Origin: Quercus robur
Lineage: Eukaryota > Streptophyta > Magnoliopsida > Fagales > Fagaceae
Direction: 5' to 3'
NCBI RefSeq assembly: GCF_932294415.1
Contig: NC_065538.1
Location: 76,707,834 to 76,771,833 of the forward strand
Length of the DNA stretch: 64,000 nucleotides
Below are positions 11,939-23,927 of the stretch, piece after piece. The first letter of the stretch is position 1. Each line of letters begins with the position of its first letter. Both the position numbers and the translations under genes were made by a program. The notes beneath the pieces are model-generated. The model was not told the DNA's origin. It worked only from the letters and a program-made list of their open reading frames with translations, and did no database searches.

Positions 11939-14820
11939 TAGACTCAAATAAGTATAGTTTATATCACTTTTACTAAAAAAAATTTACAAAATTAATGTGA
12001 TAAAAAATGTTATTAGTGTCACATGATTAACATCATAATTAACAATTTCTTAATTAGTCTGTTATGTTGTGCTAGTGAGTTGATAAAAAATTTTGTAACG
12101 TTTTTGTGTGTGTGTGTTTTTTTTTAAAGAAAGTTTCAACCTATGGCGTCCGCTCCTGATGATACTCTTTATTACCAAACTAATACACCAATCGGTTTTT
12201 GGTATAGGCGGGGATTGAACTCTAAACCTCTTATATATTTAACTATCAATGACTTTACCATTCTTAATACCACTCTTACTTTATTGTGACTTGTGTGTTG
12301 TCATTTTGTAAAGTTAATGAAATAAAATCTGTAGTACACGTATCCCTTGCATCACTATCCTTATGTGAACTTTAAGTGGTTAGTCTAATAGTCTTTTTTA
12401 GGCTTCATATGATTCACGAGATCTTGTGTTGAGTTTCTTTGCACTTGGAGGCATCTCAAAAAGATTTTTTTTTTCTTCATTTAATTACTCAGATCTGTGG
12501 AACAGAGAGATTATACTTAGAGAATTGGTCAGGTGCTTTATAAAATATGCATGAGAGAGAGAGAGAGAGAGAGCTATGTTTATAAATTGTACACTGTCTG
12601 ACAGTTGGAGTAACCTGGTAGATATGCCAGGTTACTACATAGGAATTAACTGGAATTAACATGTGTTAGATATTGTTTTATGACTTTTTTTACATGGAAG
12701 GACAACCAATAGTAGATACTTTCTTGTGTGATATTTATCTGCTAGCTTGTGAAGGTGAAGATGATCCATCATTTGAGGACCGAATTGGCCTGTGAACTAA
12801 GACTATGATTGCCTGGGCTCCACTTTTTTCTATGGTCCCCAATTGGTCAGCTAGCTTGGCCTTAAAAAAATTAGATTTGATGCAAAGATTGCCTTAACAC
12901 AACAGGGATGGAATTTAAGATTTCATTTTTTGGGTCCCCACTTTTCTCTATCATGCCCAGTTTTGCGTGGCTTTACAACATTTAGACTTGGTACCAAAAT
13001 TGCTTAACACAACAGGGTGAAATTTAAGGTTTGATTTTTCTATTGTTGCAAAAAGAATAAAAGATTCATGTCATTCACCCCTCATGTGGGGTTCATTTTC
13101 ATCATTGATTTATTTTATTTAAGAAATAAGTTGTGTAAAAGTACAATTATATCATTAAGGGACCAGCATGATATCTTAGTGTGATGGTAAAAAACCTCGG
13201 CATGAAAACGATTAACATAAGTTCAAATCTAGGTAAGTAAATATGTATATGAAAAAAAAAAAAAAAAAAACAAAACAAAACAGTACTTAACAAAATAGGC
13301 TAAAAAGAAGTTGAATCAGAACCTTGAATAGTTTTTAAGCCCAGAGAAAGGGGAGGCAACTAAAATAATGGGATCAATTTTAGGGTCCATATGAAAATAG
13401 TTTATTTAATTGAAATTGAAAATAGTACAGTAAGATCTATGAATAATATCAAAAAATGCAATGAAACCCATGAATAATAGCAAAAATAAATTGAATAGTA
13501 AAATAAGTTGTCAAATAATAATCTATCCATTGGCAACCTTAATCTCAATAACTTTGTTTATAAAAAATTGAGAATGGACAATTGGATAGGATTGGGTAGA
13601 AAATAGAATCCCACCATATCGATCCTTGAAATAGTTGACTGATTAATAACTTGATTGCCAGCTATTGGTGATTTCTATTACAGCTGGGCCAAACACTTAT
13701 AATTTGATTGTGATTTTCAATATTCTCTGCCAGAATTCATGAAAGCTCTTTTTATATTGGTAAAATTATTTCTCTTTGATCAACATAATACAGTGTGGAG
13801 TACTAGTTTATAATATTTCTCAAACCCCATAAACAAAATCATGCAGTTAATTAGATTCAGTGAGAGAAACTGTATCTTCATAACTGTCAAACATTTTTTT
13901 TTATAAAATTCTTCCATGCCATTTGAATGGATAAGCCAAAACTTTCTTTACTTCGTTTATATTTTATACACAAATGGCATTTTACTTTGTTTAAGTCTGA
14001 TTTGTATCAATGTGTGACCCTCACTTTGCTTAAGTAATTTTTGCCTTCGTACTATTATAATATGAAAAAGCTTGCGTGCATATTGTCCTATAATAGAATA
14101 ACATTAAAAGCCAATTTATGTTTTCTAAGCAAAATCGCACAAAAAAGATTAGGTGGTGTTTGATGTTTCTGCAGAGGTTTTTCTTTCATGGTTGGAGGCA
14201 CGTTTGGTTCAGTTGTTTCTTTCAGAGAAACAGCACAGAAATTTCTTGGTTACCTAAGATGGAAATGTGCCCTGCACCTTAAGACAATGTTGGGGTTTTC
14301 ATAGTAATGAGGATCTTGACATGTCCTCCAAAATGCTCCAAATTTAGAACTTGGAATCCATGGTACAATTTTGGAATAATTTGATGGCACTTATATTATG
14401 TATTGCAAGTTTATTAAAATAATGAGGCAGCAAGCATAATTGAAAAAGGAAAAAAAGAATTAGATGGTGGAAGAGAAATTAGATTAAATTTAGGTCAATG
14501 CTGATTGGTTTGAATCAGGATTAATATAGTGGAAAATGAAAGTTCAATTGTCAAATAATTTAAATTTATTTGTCAACAAGAGGATATGTCCTTTTCAGAT
14601 TTCTGCTTTTCATTTGGGTCTTTTTCAATTATAAGCTGGAACTTGCTGTAAATCCTATTCATTTTTTTTTGTGAAACAAAGTTATTGGTCCAATGGAATA
14701 AAAAGTCCATATGTATTTTATGATTGTAGTACTTCTTCTATGTAGGATGGGATGTTATTGTTAAAATTATTAAGGCCTTTCTTGCCGGCAATGTTGCCGT
14801 CCACAAATTAGCCATATATG
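11939..14820. other. AT-rich intergenic region
   Basis: No gene recognised. It contains a (GA)n microsatellite at about 12552-12573, a diverged tandem pair at 12814-13041 (listed separately), a poly(A) run at about 13252-13270 and otherwise unique-looking AT-rich sequence. Confidence 0.4.
12814..13041. repeat. Diverged tandem pair, about 115 bp units
   Basis: Copies at about 12814-12930 and 12931-13041 share the order GGG(C/T)CCCAC-TTTTTCTAT, TAGAYTTGRT, TTGCYTTAACACAACAGG and AATTTAAGRTTT. They are clearly related but diverged and have no protein content. Confidence 0.65.
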
Positions 14821-14835
14821 ATACATGGCTATTTC

Positions 14836-15071
14836 CTTTTTTTTTTTTTTTTTTTTTTTTTTTTGGTTTCCAACTGTGTTTCCTCAAGGCTTTCAACCAG
14901 AGACTAATCACTGTTTGTGTCGGGTGGGCCCACAAAGGGGTAAAGCATTGACCTAAGAAATTTTTTTCAAAGTGCAAGTAGCAGGACTCGAACTAGGGAG
15001 CACACCTAATTGAGCCCAGTACAAGCACTTTGAGACCAAGAACCCAACTAACTCAACCAACTCCCTGGGTT
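14836..15071 (-). mobile_element. tRNA-derived SINE, minus orientation, with 15-bp target duplication
   Basis: The plus strand begins with poly(T), which is the element's poly(A) tail, and ends with a tRNA-like head. On the minus strand the head carries an A-box-like TGGTTGAGTTAG and a B-box-like AGTTCGAGTCC, followed by a tRNA-unrelated body containing GTGGGCCCAC. The flanks are a perfect 15-base direct repeat, ATACATGGCTATTTC, at 14821-14835 and 15072-15086. A second copy of the same body is at 29708-29927. Box positions and the long target duplication indicate LINE-mobilised retroposition. Confidence 0.88.
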
Positions 15072-15086
15072 ATACATGGCTATTTC

Positions 15087-15724
15087 TCTTCTTCATGTTT
15101 TAGGCTCTTGGACAGAAAGTCCCTAGTTTTCTGACATGTACTTTTTCTATCTGAGGCTGGATTTTGGTTTTCTTTGCAGTAAAAAGTTTATATGGTTGAA
15201 CAAATCTAATCAAACTCAAATGGAAGTCAATATGATTGACTCAAATTAGAAAGTAAAAGTATTGGAAAATGGAATGGACATTCATTTTCAAGACAACTCA
15301 TGACACTACAAGAAAATATGGTCTTCTCAATTTGGAAAAATGTAGCCTGTTATGTGCTGGAATTTGCTGTATATCCAGTTTATTTGACAGTCTTTGAGTT
15401 GGGAGTGGTTATTTTTGCCAGTTAAGTAGTTTGGATATTTCAAAATCCTTGATGTATTGTCTCAGATATATTTTTGCATGCGTGTTTCAACGTGTTGGAA
15501 GAAAAATAATTATTTAAAAAAATTTTCTTTAATTTTATAAAAATTATGAGATTAAGTAAAGGGTTTAAAAAAAAAAAACTCCTTTATGTAAACCATAAAC
15601 TCACTAGTAAATTGTTGTACAAAGAAACAACATTTCACATACGAACACAACATTATAGAGATGAAAATAAGTCTAGGCAAAGGCCAACAAGCTTCACCTA
15701 CTGAAACACAAGAGGAAGCCATAT
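15087..15724. other. 3' flank of pectin methylesterase gene
   Basis: No separate gene. The last 100-200 bases before 15725 probably include the 3' untranslated region of the minus-strand pectin methylesterase. A 71-codon minus-strand frame at 15552-15767 overlaps the end of that gene out of frame and is rejected. Confidence 0.4.
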
Positions 15725-18700
15725 TCACAAACCTTCTGTATAAGCCACCCCGGTGGACTTCAACCATGTTCCTCCTTGTATCAGCTCAGCTACTGTGAAC
15801 TTTTTGGCTTCCTTTGCACTAGTAATGACATGATAACCAGGCCATTTCACTCGCTTACTAGTACCAGCACGTGGTCCCTTGTTATTATATTCCCCATAAT
15901 ACAATGTTTTTAATGCAAAATCCTTATCCCACACAGACCATCCAGTTGGATCAATATGATCACCAATGTAGGACTGCATGACTACAGTTCTTGAATACTC
16001 TTTCCAAGGCCGGCCCAAATATGATCGGACCGAGCCCTTTACGGGCTCAAGATCTGGGCTTGCTATAATGTCACAGTTTTGAATAGAAGTCCCAGTGGCT
16101 TGGTTTGGATCAGTTCGACCTTGGGCCGTTACCATGTCGGCCTGTCCACTCATGGGCTTTCGGGCTACTAGTTTGCAATTTTGGAACACAACGGCTGCAT
16201 TTCCGAATATGAAATCGACAGTTCCAGTGATGTAGGAATCCCGGAAGAATTGCCGGTTTGAGTGGGTGTAGAGAGTGTCTTGGTAAGCATCAATGCGGCA
16301 ACGATTTATGACGGATTGATCAGCCCCGACGCGGAGTGCCACTGCTTGGTGCTTCTTTGGCCCAGCTGTGTTCTGGAACCAGATATCTTGGGCTATGAAT
16401 CCATCACCAACTGCAGCTGTATTGGTAGATCATAAATTGGTTATTGTTTTAGAAAGCAACTTTCCTGGATGTGATATGCACCCAGCCCAGATACTAGTGG
16501 TCAATTCTGAGGTGCTAGTGTATCATTAAATTAGGCCCAAACAAAAAAGTACATGACCTTTTCCATGCATTTATTTTTTACTTTTTTGCTACAACAAGCC
16601 AATTTTTTTAAGGCCCAACAGGCCCATTGTTTTGCTACGCAAAACAAGCCCATATATTTTTTCTTAAGGTCCCACAGGCCCATTTATTATTTTTCTAGGT
16701 CCAACATGCCCATTTCTTCTTTTTGGCAAGTTCCAACAGGTCCATTCTATTCCCATCCAAACTATGGTCCTCGTATAAGTTTTTTACACTAGCTTTATTT
16801 TGGTGTAAATTCAGTATCTAAAAGGCTTACAAAAAAGGAAAATTATCTTATGCGCTAGACAAAATAAGTGAAAATAAGTGCGCCCTTACAAGTAAGTGGG
16901 CCTTATGCCTATAAGTGTAGGCTCAGAATATTTGTGAGAGACGTGTTTCATATTTCTAGCACAATATACTAGATTAAAAAATAAAAATAAAAATAAGGGG
17001 GGAGGGCTTATCCGAGACTCTCATGGCAGGTGGGTAAAGGGTTATATGCGATACATTGGAGTAACTACCAGTATCAATGCTGAATTCTGGGCCCTTATAG
17101 ATGGTCTCAGGCTTGCCTCTCAAATGGGAATCACACACTTGGCAGTGGAGTTGGATGCCAAAGTAATTGTAGATCTTGTTTTATCAAAAAAAAACCCCTA
17201 ACAGCTCATACACTTTACTCCTAAATGACTGCAGGTATCTACTCAATCAGTTTCAGCAGACCAAGATCAGACATGTATATAGGGAAGCCAACAAAGGAGC
17301 AGACTGCCTTGCCAAGAAAGCTTGTTCCTTGGTTAATGATGCTATTAATGATTTTGTTATTTTGAATGTTCCCCCTTCACCTGATCTTGATGTAATTTTG
17401 AACTCTGATGTTCACAGTCTGTACTCTCTAAGGCTTACAGCCAATATGTTGCCTTTTGTGACTAGTTAATCTAATATAATGCAGCCTTTTGACCCAAAAA
17501 AAAAAAAAAAAAAAAAAAATTGAGTATAAACTATTGGCCAATTCCTTGCATACCAAAATGGCTAAATCAAATAAGAGCATAATTTCAAGAACGTAGCAAA
17601 CCAGCTACCATTTCTTAATTATTCCACTTTAATAATTAAGAAATAGTAAATTTAATTATGATTCTAAAGTTAAGGTCCCGAAGACTATAAAACAATTGTT
17701 TAACATTTTTTTTTTCTCACAATAAATAGGGCAGGGGATTCAAAAAATTAGCTTATCATGAAGAACTAAATAATGTAAATGAGTTAAAATACTCTACATG
17801 AAATGCTAACAGTTATAGCATATAGATTTGATGCATTTATCTTATAACAATATTCCTAATTCAATCCAATCTGATTTTGCCATTTTTAATTGCAAACACT
17901 TAAAGAAGACTAGTAATAAATTTCAAATCTTGACTTAAAAAGGAATAAGGATCTTTACCTACAGTTGCAGAATTGAAAGTTGTGGTTCCGTCAACAAAAT
18001 TCAGGCTACCAGTGATAATGGTTGAACTCATGCCATCACCAACTATCATCAAGTTCTTTTTACTCTTCCCAACCTCAACATTCTCTTTATATTTCCCTTT
18101 CTTCACATAAATAACGTACCTAGTTTTGCCATTATTTGGTGCCGAGGCCACAGCTTCTTTCACAGTCTTGTACTTCCCACTCCCATCCTTAGCCACCACA
18201 GCGTTGGCCTTGATTTCCTTAGGCAAAGCTTGCAAAAGTGTCCTGTCCCTACTCGTGACCCATGTAGGGAATTCTCCATTTAATGGCTCATCAATCATTA
18301 CTTTGGTTTTCAAGGGTGAAACTGCAACAAGCATGGCTAAGGAAGTTCTGGCTCTTGATATTAAGTCCTTGAGCCCTGGCTCCATTGTGGTCCGAGCTGA
18401 GCCCTCTAGTCCATCCAAGCATGTGACATGGTTAGTAAGTACACTACTTAGCCATGCATGTGCATCTTCAATGGAACTTGTAGTCATATTTTGAAAAGCC
18501 ACTTTCGAGTAAAAAACCCTGTCCATGGACAAGTCCATTAGCTCCACACAATCAAGCAAAGCCGCTTGTTCCCTAGGATTATTGTTGGTCCTTTGGTTGA
18601 CATTTTTGGCTGTATCCATTGCTTTTTGTATAGCTGATGTGGATTCTTCTAAAAACATTTGCAACATGATTGTCTTATAGTCTTTGACAACTTCTGAGAC

Positions 18701-18901
18701 CATGGATATGCATCCTGCTTGGTGATGGGCTGGATCACAGATGTGGCTGTGTAGGGGGGGATTAGAGGAGCTGGGTTTAATAAGATGGGTAGCAACAAGT
18801 GCAGTTGAGAGTATGATAGCAGCAAAGTAGAGAATTAGGTAAAGAGTACTCTTGCAGTGAGAAGTTTTGGGGTTCTCTAACAGAGGTTGATGGGTTGCCA
18901 T
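15725..18901 (-). CDS. Type I pectin methylesterase (PMEI-PME pro-protein)
   Basis: Pectin methylesterase removes methyl esters from cell-wall homogalacturonan, releasing methanol and allowing calcium cross-linking. Exon 1 is 17959-18901 and exon 2 is 15725-16416, with a 1542-base GT-AG intron; together they encode 544 residues. There is an N-terminal signal-anchor (about 19-41), a PMEI-type pro-domain (about 50-205) and the catalytic domain from about residue 240. Expected active-site residues are present with family spacing: Gln338 (HQAVALR), Gln360-Asp361 (QDTLY), Asp382 (DFIFG), Arg450 and Trp452 (LGRPW). The processing region reads RDRTLL, a weakened form of the usual RRLL-type subtilase site. 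Ser375 replaces a cysteine that often pairs with the Cys395 position. All frames are open and the splice junctions rebuild the NSATVAAVGDGF motif, so the gene appears functional. The intron carries a LINE fragment. Confidence 0.94.
16580..16765. repeat. Degenerate GCCCA-word tandem repeat in PME intron
   Basis: Four to five diverged units of roughly 35-45 bases each contain AAGGYCCAACAGGCCCAT-like words separated by T-rich spacers. They lie in the pectin methylesterase intron. A plus-strand frame across it (16553-16792) is a by-product of the repeat. Confidence 0.65.
16995..17520 (+). mobile_element. 5'-truncated LINE fragment, RNase H-like end, in PME intron
   Basis: The translated plus strand matches the C-terminal RNase H-like domain common in plant LINEs: GLIRDSHGRWVKG, then NAEFWALIDGLRLA (acidic Glu), ELDAKVIVDLV and REANKGADCLAKKA (final acidic Asp). 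One extra base in the A-run at about 17187-17195 shifts the frame, so the fragment cannot make a full domain. It ends with a poly(A) tail of about 24 bases at 17496-17519, as expected for target-primed insertion. It is in the opposite orientation to the host gene. No target duplication could be assigned. Confidence 0.82.
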
Positions 18902-18965
18902 GTTTGGACTTTATGCAATAGTTGTTTTCTCCAGTAAGCTTATCCCTTATCTTGTCTTATGGCCC

Positions 18966-18972
18966 TTAAATA
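18966..18972 (-). promoter_or_regulatory. Candidate TATA box of pectin methylesterase
   Basis: On the minus strand TATTTAA lies 65-71 bases upstream of the pectin methylesterase ATG (18901), a plausible TATA position with a short leader. This rests on position and sequence only. Confidence 0.35.
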
Positions 18973-19861
18973 GAGTATAGGAGAAATAGCGAAAGTTTAC
19001 TTTAATTGTTGTTCTACAGGTCATAATTATTGGCTTCACATCAAGTGTTGAATTCCTGATAGGATTAGCATTATTTTCCTACTTTTGCATTTTAGATTGT
19101 CAATTTGCTAATGTATGATTGACTTTAAGCTAGTGGGATTATTAGTCTTGAGGTTTCTCAATTCACTGTTTCATGAAAAGTGATATTAGAGATATAACTA
19201 TATAGACCTTGCAAATTATTCTGATAACTTTTAAACAAAAAACAAATAAGTGATCAAAATCATATATATTATATTAGTGTGTAAGCTGAGAAAAAGTTTA
19301 ATTTAAAATCCAAATTAAATTTTGATTGCACACTAATTTTGTGCTAAGTGTCAATCTAATTACCCTATTATTTGATGCCAAGTGTCTTTATATTTCAAAT
19401 ACACTATAATTTCGCACAAAGTTTTATTTCTATTGTGCTTTAATTGTGTGTCGATTATGTTTACATGCAAATTCATATATCTAAACTTGGAAAATATAAA
19501 AAGACTTAATTCTAATTTATTATGGTTCTTTATAATACTATTAATATGTACCATTGATTACTTATTAGGTACACACTGCACCCTCGCGCACACACACACT
19601 AAAAGCTAGTTTTTTTTAGCACCACTGAATGCTCTAACCTAGTTTAATTTAAAGTGTTTAGATTAATATTCAGGTCTATTTTGTGCTTGTTTGGTTACTA
19701 CGATTTGAGCAACAAAATTACGATTGCAGTTTCAAAACGTGATTTTTATAATGTCTTAATTTACAAATTGTGTGTTTCTGGTTCCAATAATATGATTTTT
19801 TTATGTGGCATGAGACCGAGTAGTAATGATAAAAAGTTGTTGACACAATTTTATGCGGAGT

Positions 19862-19904
<43 letters not shown>

Positions 19905-20083
19905 ATAGTGCTGTTTTTGACATTTCTTTATTAGGTAGCTTTACATAAAGGCCTGTGTTTGTTGCTTTAGTGCTGTTTTTTTTTTTTTTTTTTAGAATCG
20001 AAAAAAAAAAATGGTGCATTTATTTTTTATTTAAAAGAACAACACTAATGCAACAAACACCAATTAAACGCTCCAACACTAGT
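18973..20083. other. Upstream flank of pectin methylesterase, AT-rich
   Basis: No gene. About 19018-19200 shares word order with the downstream edge of the triplicated repeat (about 21140-21290): GTCATAATTA, TTTCACATCAA, GACTYTAAGC, GTGGGATTA and CTGTTTCATGAA. Part of this promoter-distal sequence therefore appears to have been duplicated. Small frames at 19360-19863 show no motifs. Confidence 0.45.
19865..19902. repeat. (AT)n microsatellite
   Basis: Uninterrupted AT dinucleotide run of about 38 bases. Confidence 0.95.
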
Positions 20084-20266
20084 GCAAAAAAAAAGTAAAA
20101 CTTTTTTCAAGAATTCTCAAAAGCACAGTTAAATATCATCTTTACGAGGAGTATTGGTCAAAAATTACGGTATTATCTAGATATTGTTGATAATTATTCA
20201 AAAGTCGGTAAAAGCTAAAGTCTTGGCCTTAATGATAGTATATTACGAAATTGAAACAATAGGTCA

Positions 20267-20299
20267 AGGTTCTCAAAAAAAAAAAAAAAAAAAAAAAAT
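20267..20299 (+). mobile_element. Tail-only retroposon insertion in repeat copy 1
   Basis: A 33-base insert, AGGTTCTC followed by an A-run and T, is flanked by the direct repeat CAATAGGTCA at 20257-20266 and 20300-20309. The other two copies of the host repeat have CAATAGGTCA only once at this place, so they show the empty site. Confidence 0.8.
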
Positions 20300-20502
20300 C
20301 AATAGGTCATAAATATATTAGTTTCACATCAATTAATGAGCAAAGTCTTGAATTCTTGTCTTATTTATTTATTTTTATTTACTTTTTTGGTAAAAAATAT
20401 TAAAACTAGTTTATTTTAAAAAAAATATAAAGTTATATTATTTGTAAAAAAAATTGAAACAAAAAAAAGTAAAACTTTTTTCAACAATTCTCAAAAGCAC
20501 AC

Positions 20503-20520
20503 TTTTTTTTTTTGAGAATC
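20503..20520 (-). mobile_element. Tail-only retroposon insertion in repeat copy 2 (first)
   Basis: An 18-base insert of T-run plus GAGAATC (minus strand GATTCTC then A-run) is flanked by CTCAAAAGCACAC at 20490-20502 and 20521-20533. Copies 1 and 3 of the host repeat have this 13-mer or its close variant once. Confidence 0.78.
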
Positions 20521-20666
20521 CTCAAAAGCACACTTAAATATCATCTTTACGAGGAGTATTGGTCAAAAATTACGGTATTATCGAGATATTGTTGAGAATT
20601 ATTCAAAAGTCGGTAAAAGCTAGCTAAAGTCTTGGCCTTAATGATAGATTGATAGTATATTAAGAA

Positions 20667-20690
20667 TTTTTTTTTTTTTTTTTGAGAATA
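20667..20690 (-). mobile_element. Tail-only retroposon insertion in repeat copy 2 (second)
   Basis: A 24-base insert of T-run plus GAGAATA (minus strand TATTCTC then A-run) is flanked by a perfect 16-base repeat, GATAGTATATTAAGAA, at 20651-20666 and 20691-20706. Copies 1 and 3 carry the corresponding sequence once, without an insert. Confidence 0.85.
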
Positions 20691-20890
20691 GATAGTATAT
20701 TAAGAAATTGAAACAATAGGTCATAAATATATTGGTTTCACATCAATTAATGAGCAAAGTCTTGAATTCTTGCCTTATTTTTATTTTTTTTACTTTTTTG
20801 GTAAAAAAATTAAAACTAGTTTATTTTAAAAAGATTTTAAAGTTAGGACTTTGTTAACAGGTTATATTATTTTTTTAAAAAAATTGAAAC

Positions 20891-20923
<33 letters not shown>

Positions 20924-21082
20924 ACTTTTTTCAAACAATTCTCAAAAGCACACTTAAATATCATCTTTACGAGGAGTAATGGTCAAAGATTACGGTATTA
21001 TCGAGATATTGTAGAAAATTATTCAAAAGTCGGTAAAAGCTAAAGCAAAGGCCTTAATGATAGTATGTTAAGAAATTGAAAC

Positions 21083-21119
21083 TAGCTCAAAAAAAAAAAA
21101 AAAAGAAAAAAAAAAGAAA
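21083..21119 (+). mobile_element. Tail-only retroposon insertion in repeat copy 3
   Basis: A 37-base insert of TAGCTC plus an A-run interrupted by G is flanked by AAGAAATTGAAAC at 21070-21082 and 21120-21132. Copies 1 and 2 have one uninterrupted version of this 13-mer. Confidence 0.8.
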
Positions 21120-21290
21120 AAGAAATTGAAACAATAGGTCATAATTATATTGGTTTCTCATCAATTAATGAGCAAAGTCTTGAATTCTTGTCTTATATAT
21201 GATAACCATACCTAGTATTGACTCTAAGCCGGTGGGATTAATAGTTTGCAGTACTGTTTCATGAAGAGTAATATTAGATATTTAGAAGTA

Positions 21291-22109
21291 TTATAAATCT
21301 TCAATTGCATTGATAGGTAGGTTTTGTTCTCTTCCAAAGCACATAGTAATGGAAGAAAATGTCTCTACAAATTAAAAGAATGTCACTCTTTATAAGTATA
21401 TCTTCATGTGCTTTCCTAGACGATGAGGGATTTCATGAACAAGACTCTCTTTTGGGTCATTATATTTCCATATCAATATGTTGTAATGAAAATGATACTG
21501 TGTTTAACATTTTAGTATGTAATAATTACAAATTCATCCACATGAGATTCGGCTCGATTTCATGTAACCTTTACCCACTCCATGTTGACTTTGTTATGTA
21601 GCTGTTAGTCATCTAATCAATTTTAATATGAAAAAGAAAAGAAAAAACATTAAAAAAATACCAAAAAAAAAAAATCAAGATCTAAAAATTAGTGTTTTTT
21701 TTTTTACTTTTGTATAAATTAATAATAAATAGAAAGTAACATGAAAAGAAGAGAAAGTCTTCATCATCAACATCCTCTAATACACACAAGCAAACAAATA
21801 GAGAAAAACGGAAAGAGAAATGAGACATAACCAAACTTTTTTTTTTCTTTTCCTTATTTCAAGATGGTTTTTTGTTTTATCTCTCTAATCGGTGGGGTTG
21901 CTACTTGCTACGTAAGGATCCGAAAGCTTTGATTGTGCTGCTCTCAAAGTACGTTCTGGTAGAAAGTCGCTGCTGCTAGTGCTCCCACAAATGGGCCAAC
22001 CGAGAAGTTCGACTGCACTAGGTTAATATCAGTGCCAATGATTTTGTTTTGATTAAATGTTATTGTTGCTGGGAGTTATGGAAATGAAGTTTGAGTTTAA
22101 GATATTAAG
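21291..22109. other. Intergenic
   Basis: No gene recognised. An 80-codon plus-strand frame (21359-21601) has no motif, homologous look or gene-like context. The rest is AT-rich with short A and T runs. Confidence 0.35.
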
Positions 22110-22345
22110 AATCCGTTTGGATACAACTTATTTTTGTTGAAATTGAAAATTGAAAACTGAAAATATTATAACAAAATAATTTTTAAATGTGTGAATAATG
22201 TCGTTGGATCTATTTTTAATATTTTTTTTTTCTGATGAACAGTGCACTGTCTCCTAAAAGGTGTTGCGTGTGAATAATAATAATTAAAAAAAAAAAGGGA
22301 AAACACAAATGTGAAACGTAGCTCAAAACGTGGATCTAATCACTC
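22110..22345. mobile_element. hAT-like MITE family, copy 1
   Basis: It starts ATCCGTTTGGATACAACTTA and contains the family core (GAAAACTGAAAA, AACAAAATAATTTTTAAATG, TGTGAATA), then GAACAGTGCACTGT. It ends in a weak inverted version of the start (AACGTGGATC). The same core order occurs at 24065-24323 and 29371-29640. Non-coding. The hAT assignment is inferred from the terminal style; target duplications could not be resolved. Confidence 0.6.
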
Positions 22346-23076
22346 ATTAGGAGTGTTTGGTAGAGTAGTTTGAAAATTGTTGTGTGGAGTTTTTTGAAAT
22401 ACATATGAGTGAAAAAGTGTGTGAAAAAATGTGTAATATTGTTTAAAATGTGAAAATATGAGTTTGAACTCACTCACTAAACACGCCCATTACAAAACCC
22501 TAATATTTAGATCTTTATTTATTTTTTTTTTTTTTTAACAGTGAGATAATGATTGCAAAATGGAACTAATCTCGGGTGAGTAAAAACGATACTATTCAAA
22601 CCATGGGTAAGTAACATAAAATCGGACCTAAATTTACAAAGGTAATTTAAAATTATGAGTTTTAATAATTTAAATAAAATTGTTAGACTAACATAAACTC
22701 AAATTTTAAAATCTGAAATGATATCCAAATAATTTTTAAATCAGAGCAATTTTTATCATCTCATGTTCTTCTACCTATCATTAAGTCACTTGTGTTTGGT
22801 TATAATAATTATCAGATTAGAGCTCATTCAATCCAGCCAGAATTAAGTGAATCTAGAGCCTTGAAGAATTTTGATAATTAAGAAGAGCTTGAATGAGGCT
22901 TAGGAAAGCATGAGTGTGACAGTGTGTACTCCTTTTTTTTTTTTTTCCTTGAGAACAAAAGAGTGTACTTGTACTCTAAAATAAGTAGAAAAAGATACGC
23001 AAAGATCTGTTTTAACTTTTGTTAGGAAAAGATGCAGCAATGGATATAGGCACCGCAGTACACTTTTGGAGTCACG

Positions 23077-23138
<62 letters not shown>

Positions 23139-23300
23139 TTGGGTAGAAAAGGAGATAACAATAAACAAAAGAGTAACAAGAGTATTGGTACGATTCTTTT
23201 TAATATACAACCCATACAAATTGGACTTATTGGCTTCACGATAGCAATGGTTGATCAGACTTGAGGACAGGGTTAAGAATTATAAGTCATTACACATAAG

Positions 23301-23334
<34 letters not shown>

Positions 23335-23891
23335 AATTTAACATATTATAAAATCAAATAAGTATATAAAATTGTTTAATTTGTTATAAACATGTAACAA
23401 AATATAAAAGAAAGAATTTAGCATCACTCATCAAAGTTATGCTCGACGGTGATTCTTTATATAAAAATTAATCTATTATCATTTGCACATGTAACATCTT
23501 TGCAATTTCCTTTTTCAAATCTTTGAAGAAAAATGTACCATATTTCCATTGCAACCCAATCTCTCTTTCTTGAAACAAATCAAATTCTCTTCCAAAAAAA
23601 ATTGACGGTGATAAAGCTTAGAAAAATATATAACTCTGAGGGAAAAAATGGGGATGTTGAGGAAAATATCAATTTTGTTTTAAAAAAAAATGATGATAAT
23701 AGAAGATAGAAATAAAGAAATGAAGTTTGAAGATTAAGAACGTGAAAACATAAAAAGGAACTCAATAGTTTTTGGATAAATAATTATACAATGGAATTTC
23801 AAAATTTAACACACATAGGCACAATGCACTTTTGTTTTCTTAGAAAAAGAAAAAAAGAAGAAGGGAACTTGATTTTTTAGCCTTTACTAAG

Positions 23892-23927
<36 letters not shown>

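Larger units (their letters stand above)
20084..21290. repeat. Three-copy tandem repeat, about 370-430 bp units
   Basis: Copies begin at about 20088, 20461 and 20908 with an A-run, GTAAAACTTTTTTCAA and TTCTCAAAAGCACA. Each then carries ATCATCTTTACGAGGAGTA, TACGGTATTATC, AGTCGGTAAAAGC, GGCCTTAATGATAG, AAATTGAAACAATAGGTCATA and CATCAATTAATGAGCAAAG. The third copy ends by about 21190 and runs on into sequence resembling the upstream region of the pectin methylesterase gene. Every copy is interrupted by one or two short A-tailed insertions with their own target duplications (listed separately). Confidence 0.88.

Noticed and set aside
20084-21290. A CRISPR-like or regulatory array
   Set aside because: Three long diverged units with no spacer pattern; a tandem duplication in plant DNA explains it.
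23019-23264. Plus-strand frame with poly-Val/poly-Ile and minus-strand frame with poly-Asn
   Set aside because: Both are translations of the (GTT)n(ATT)n microsatellite.
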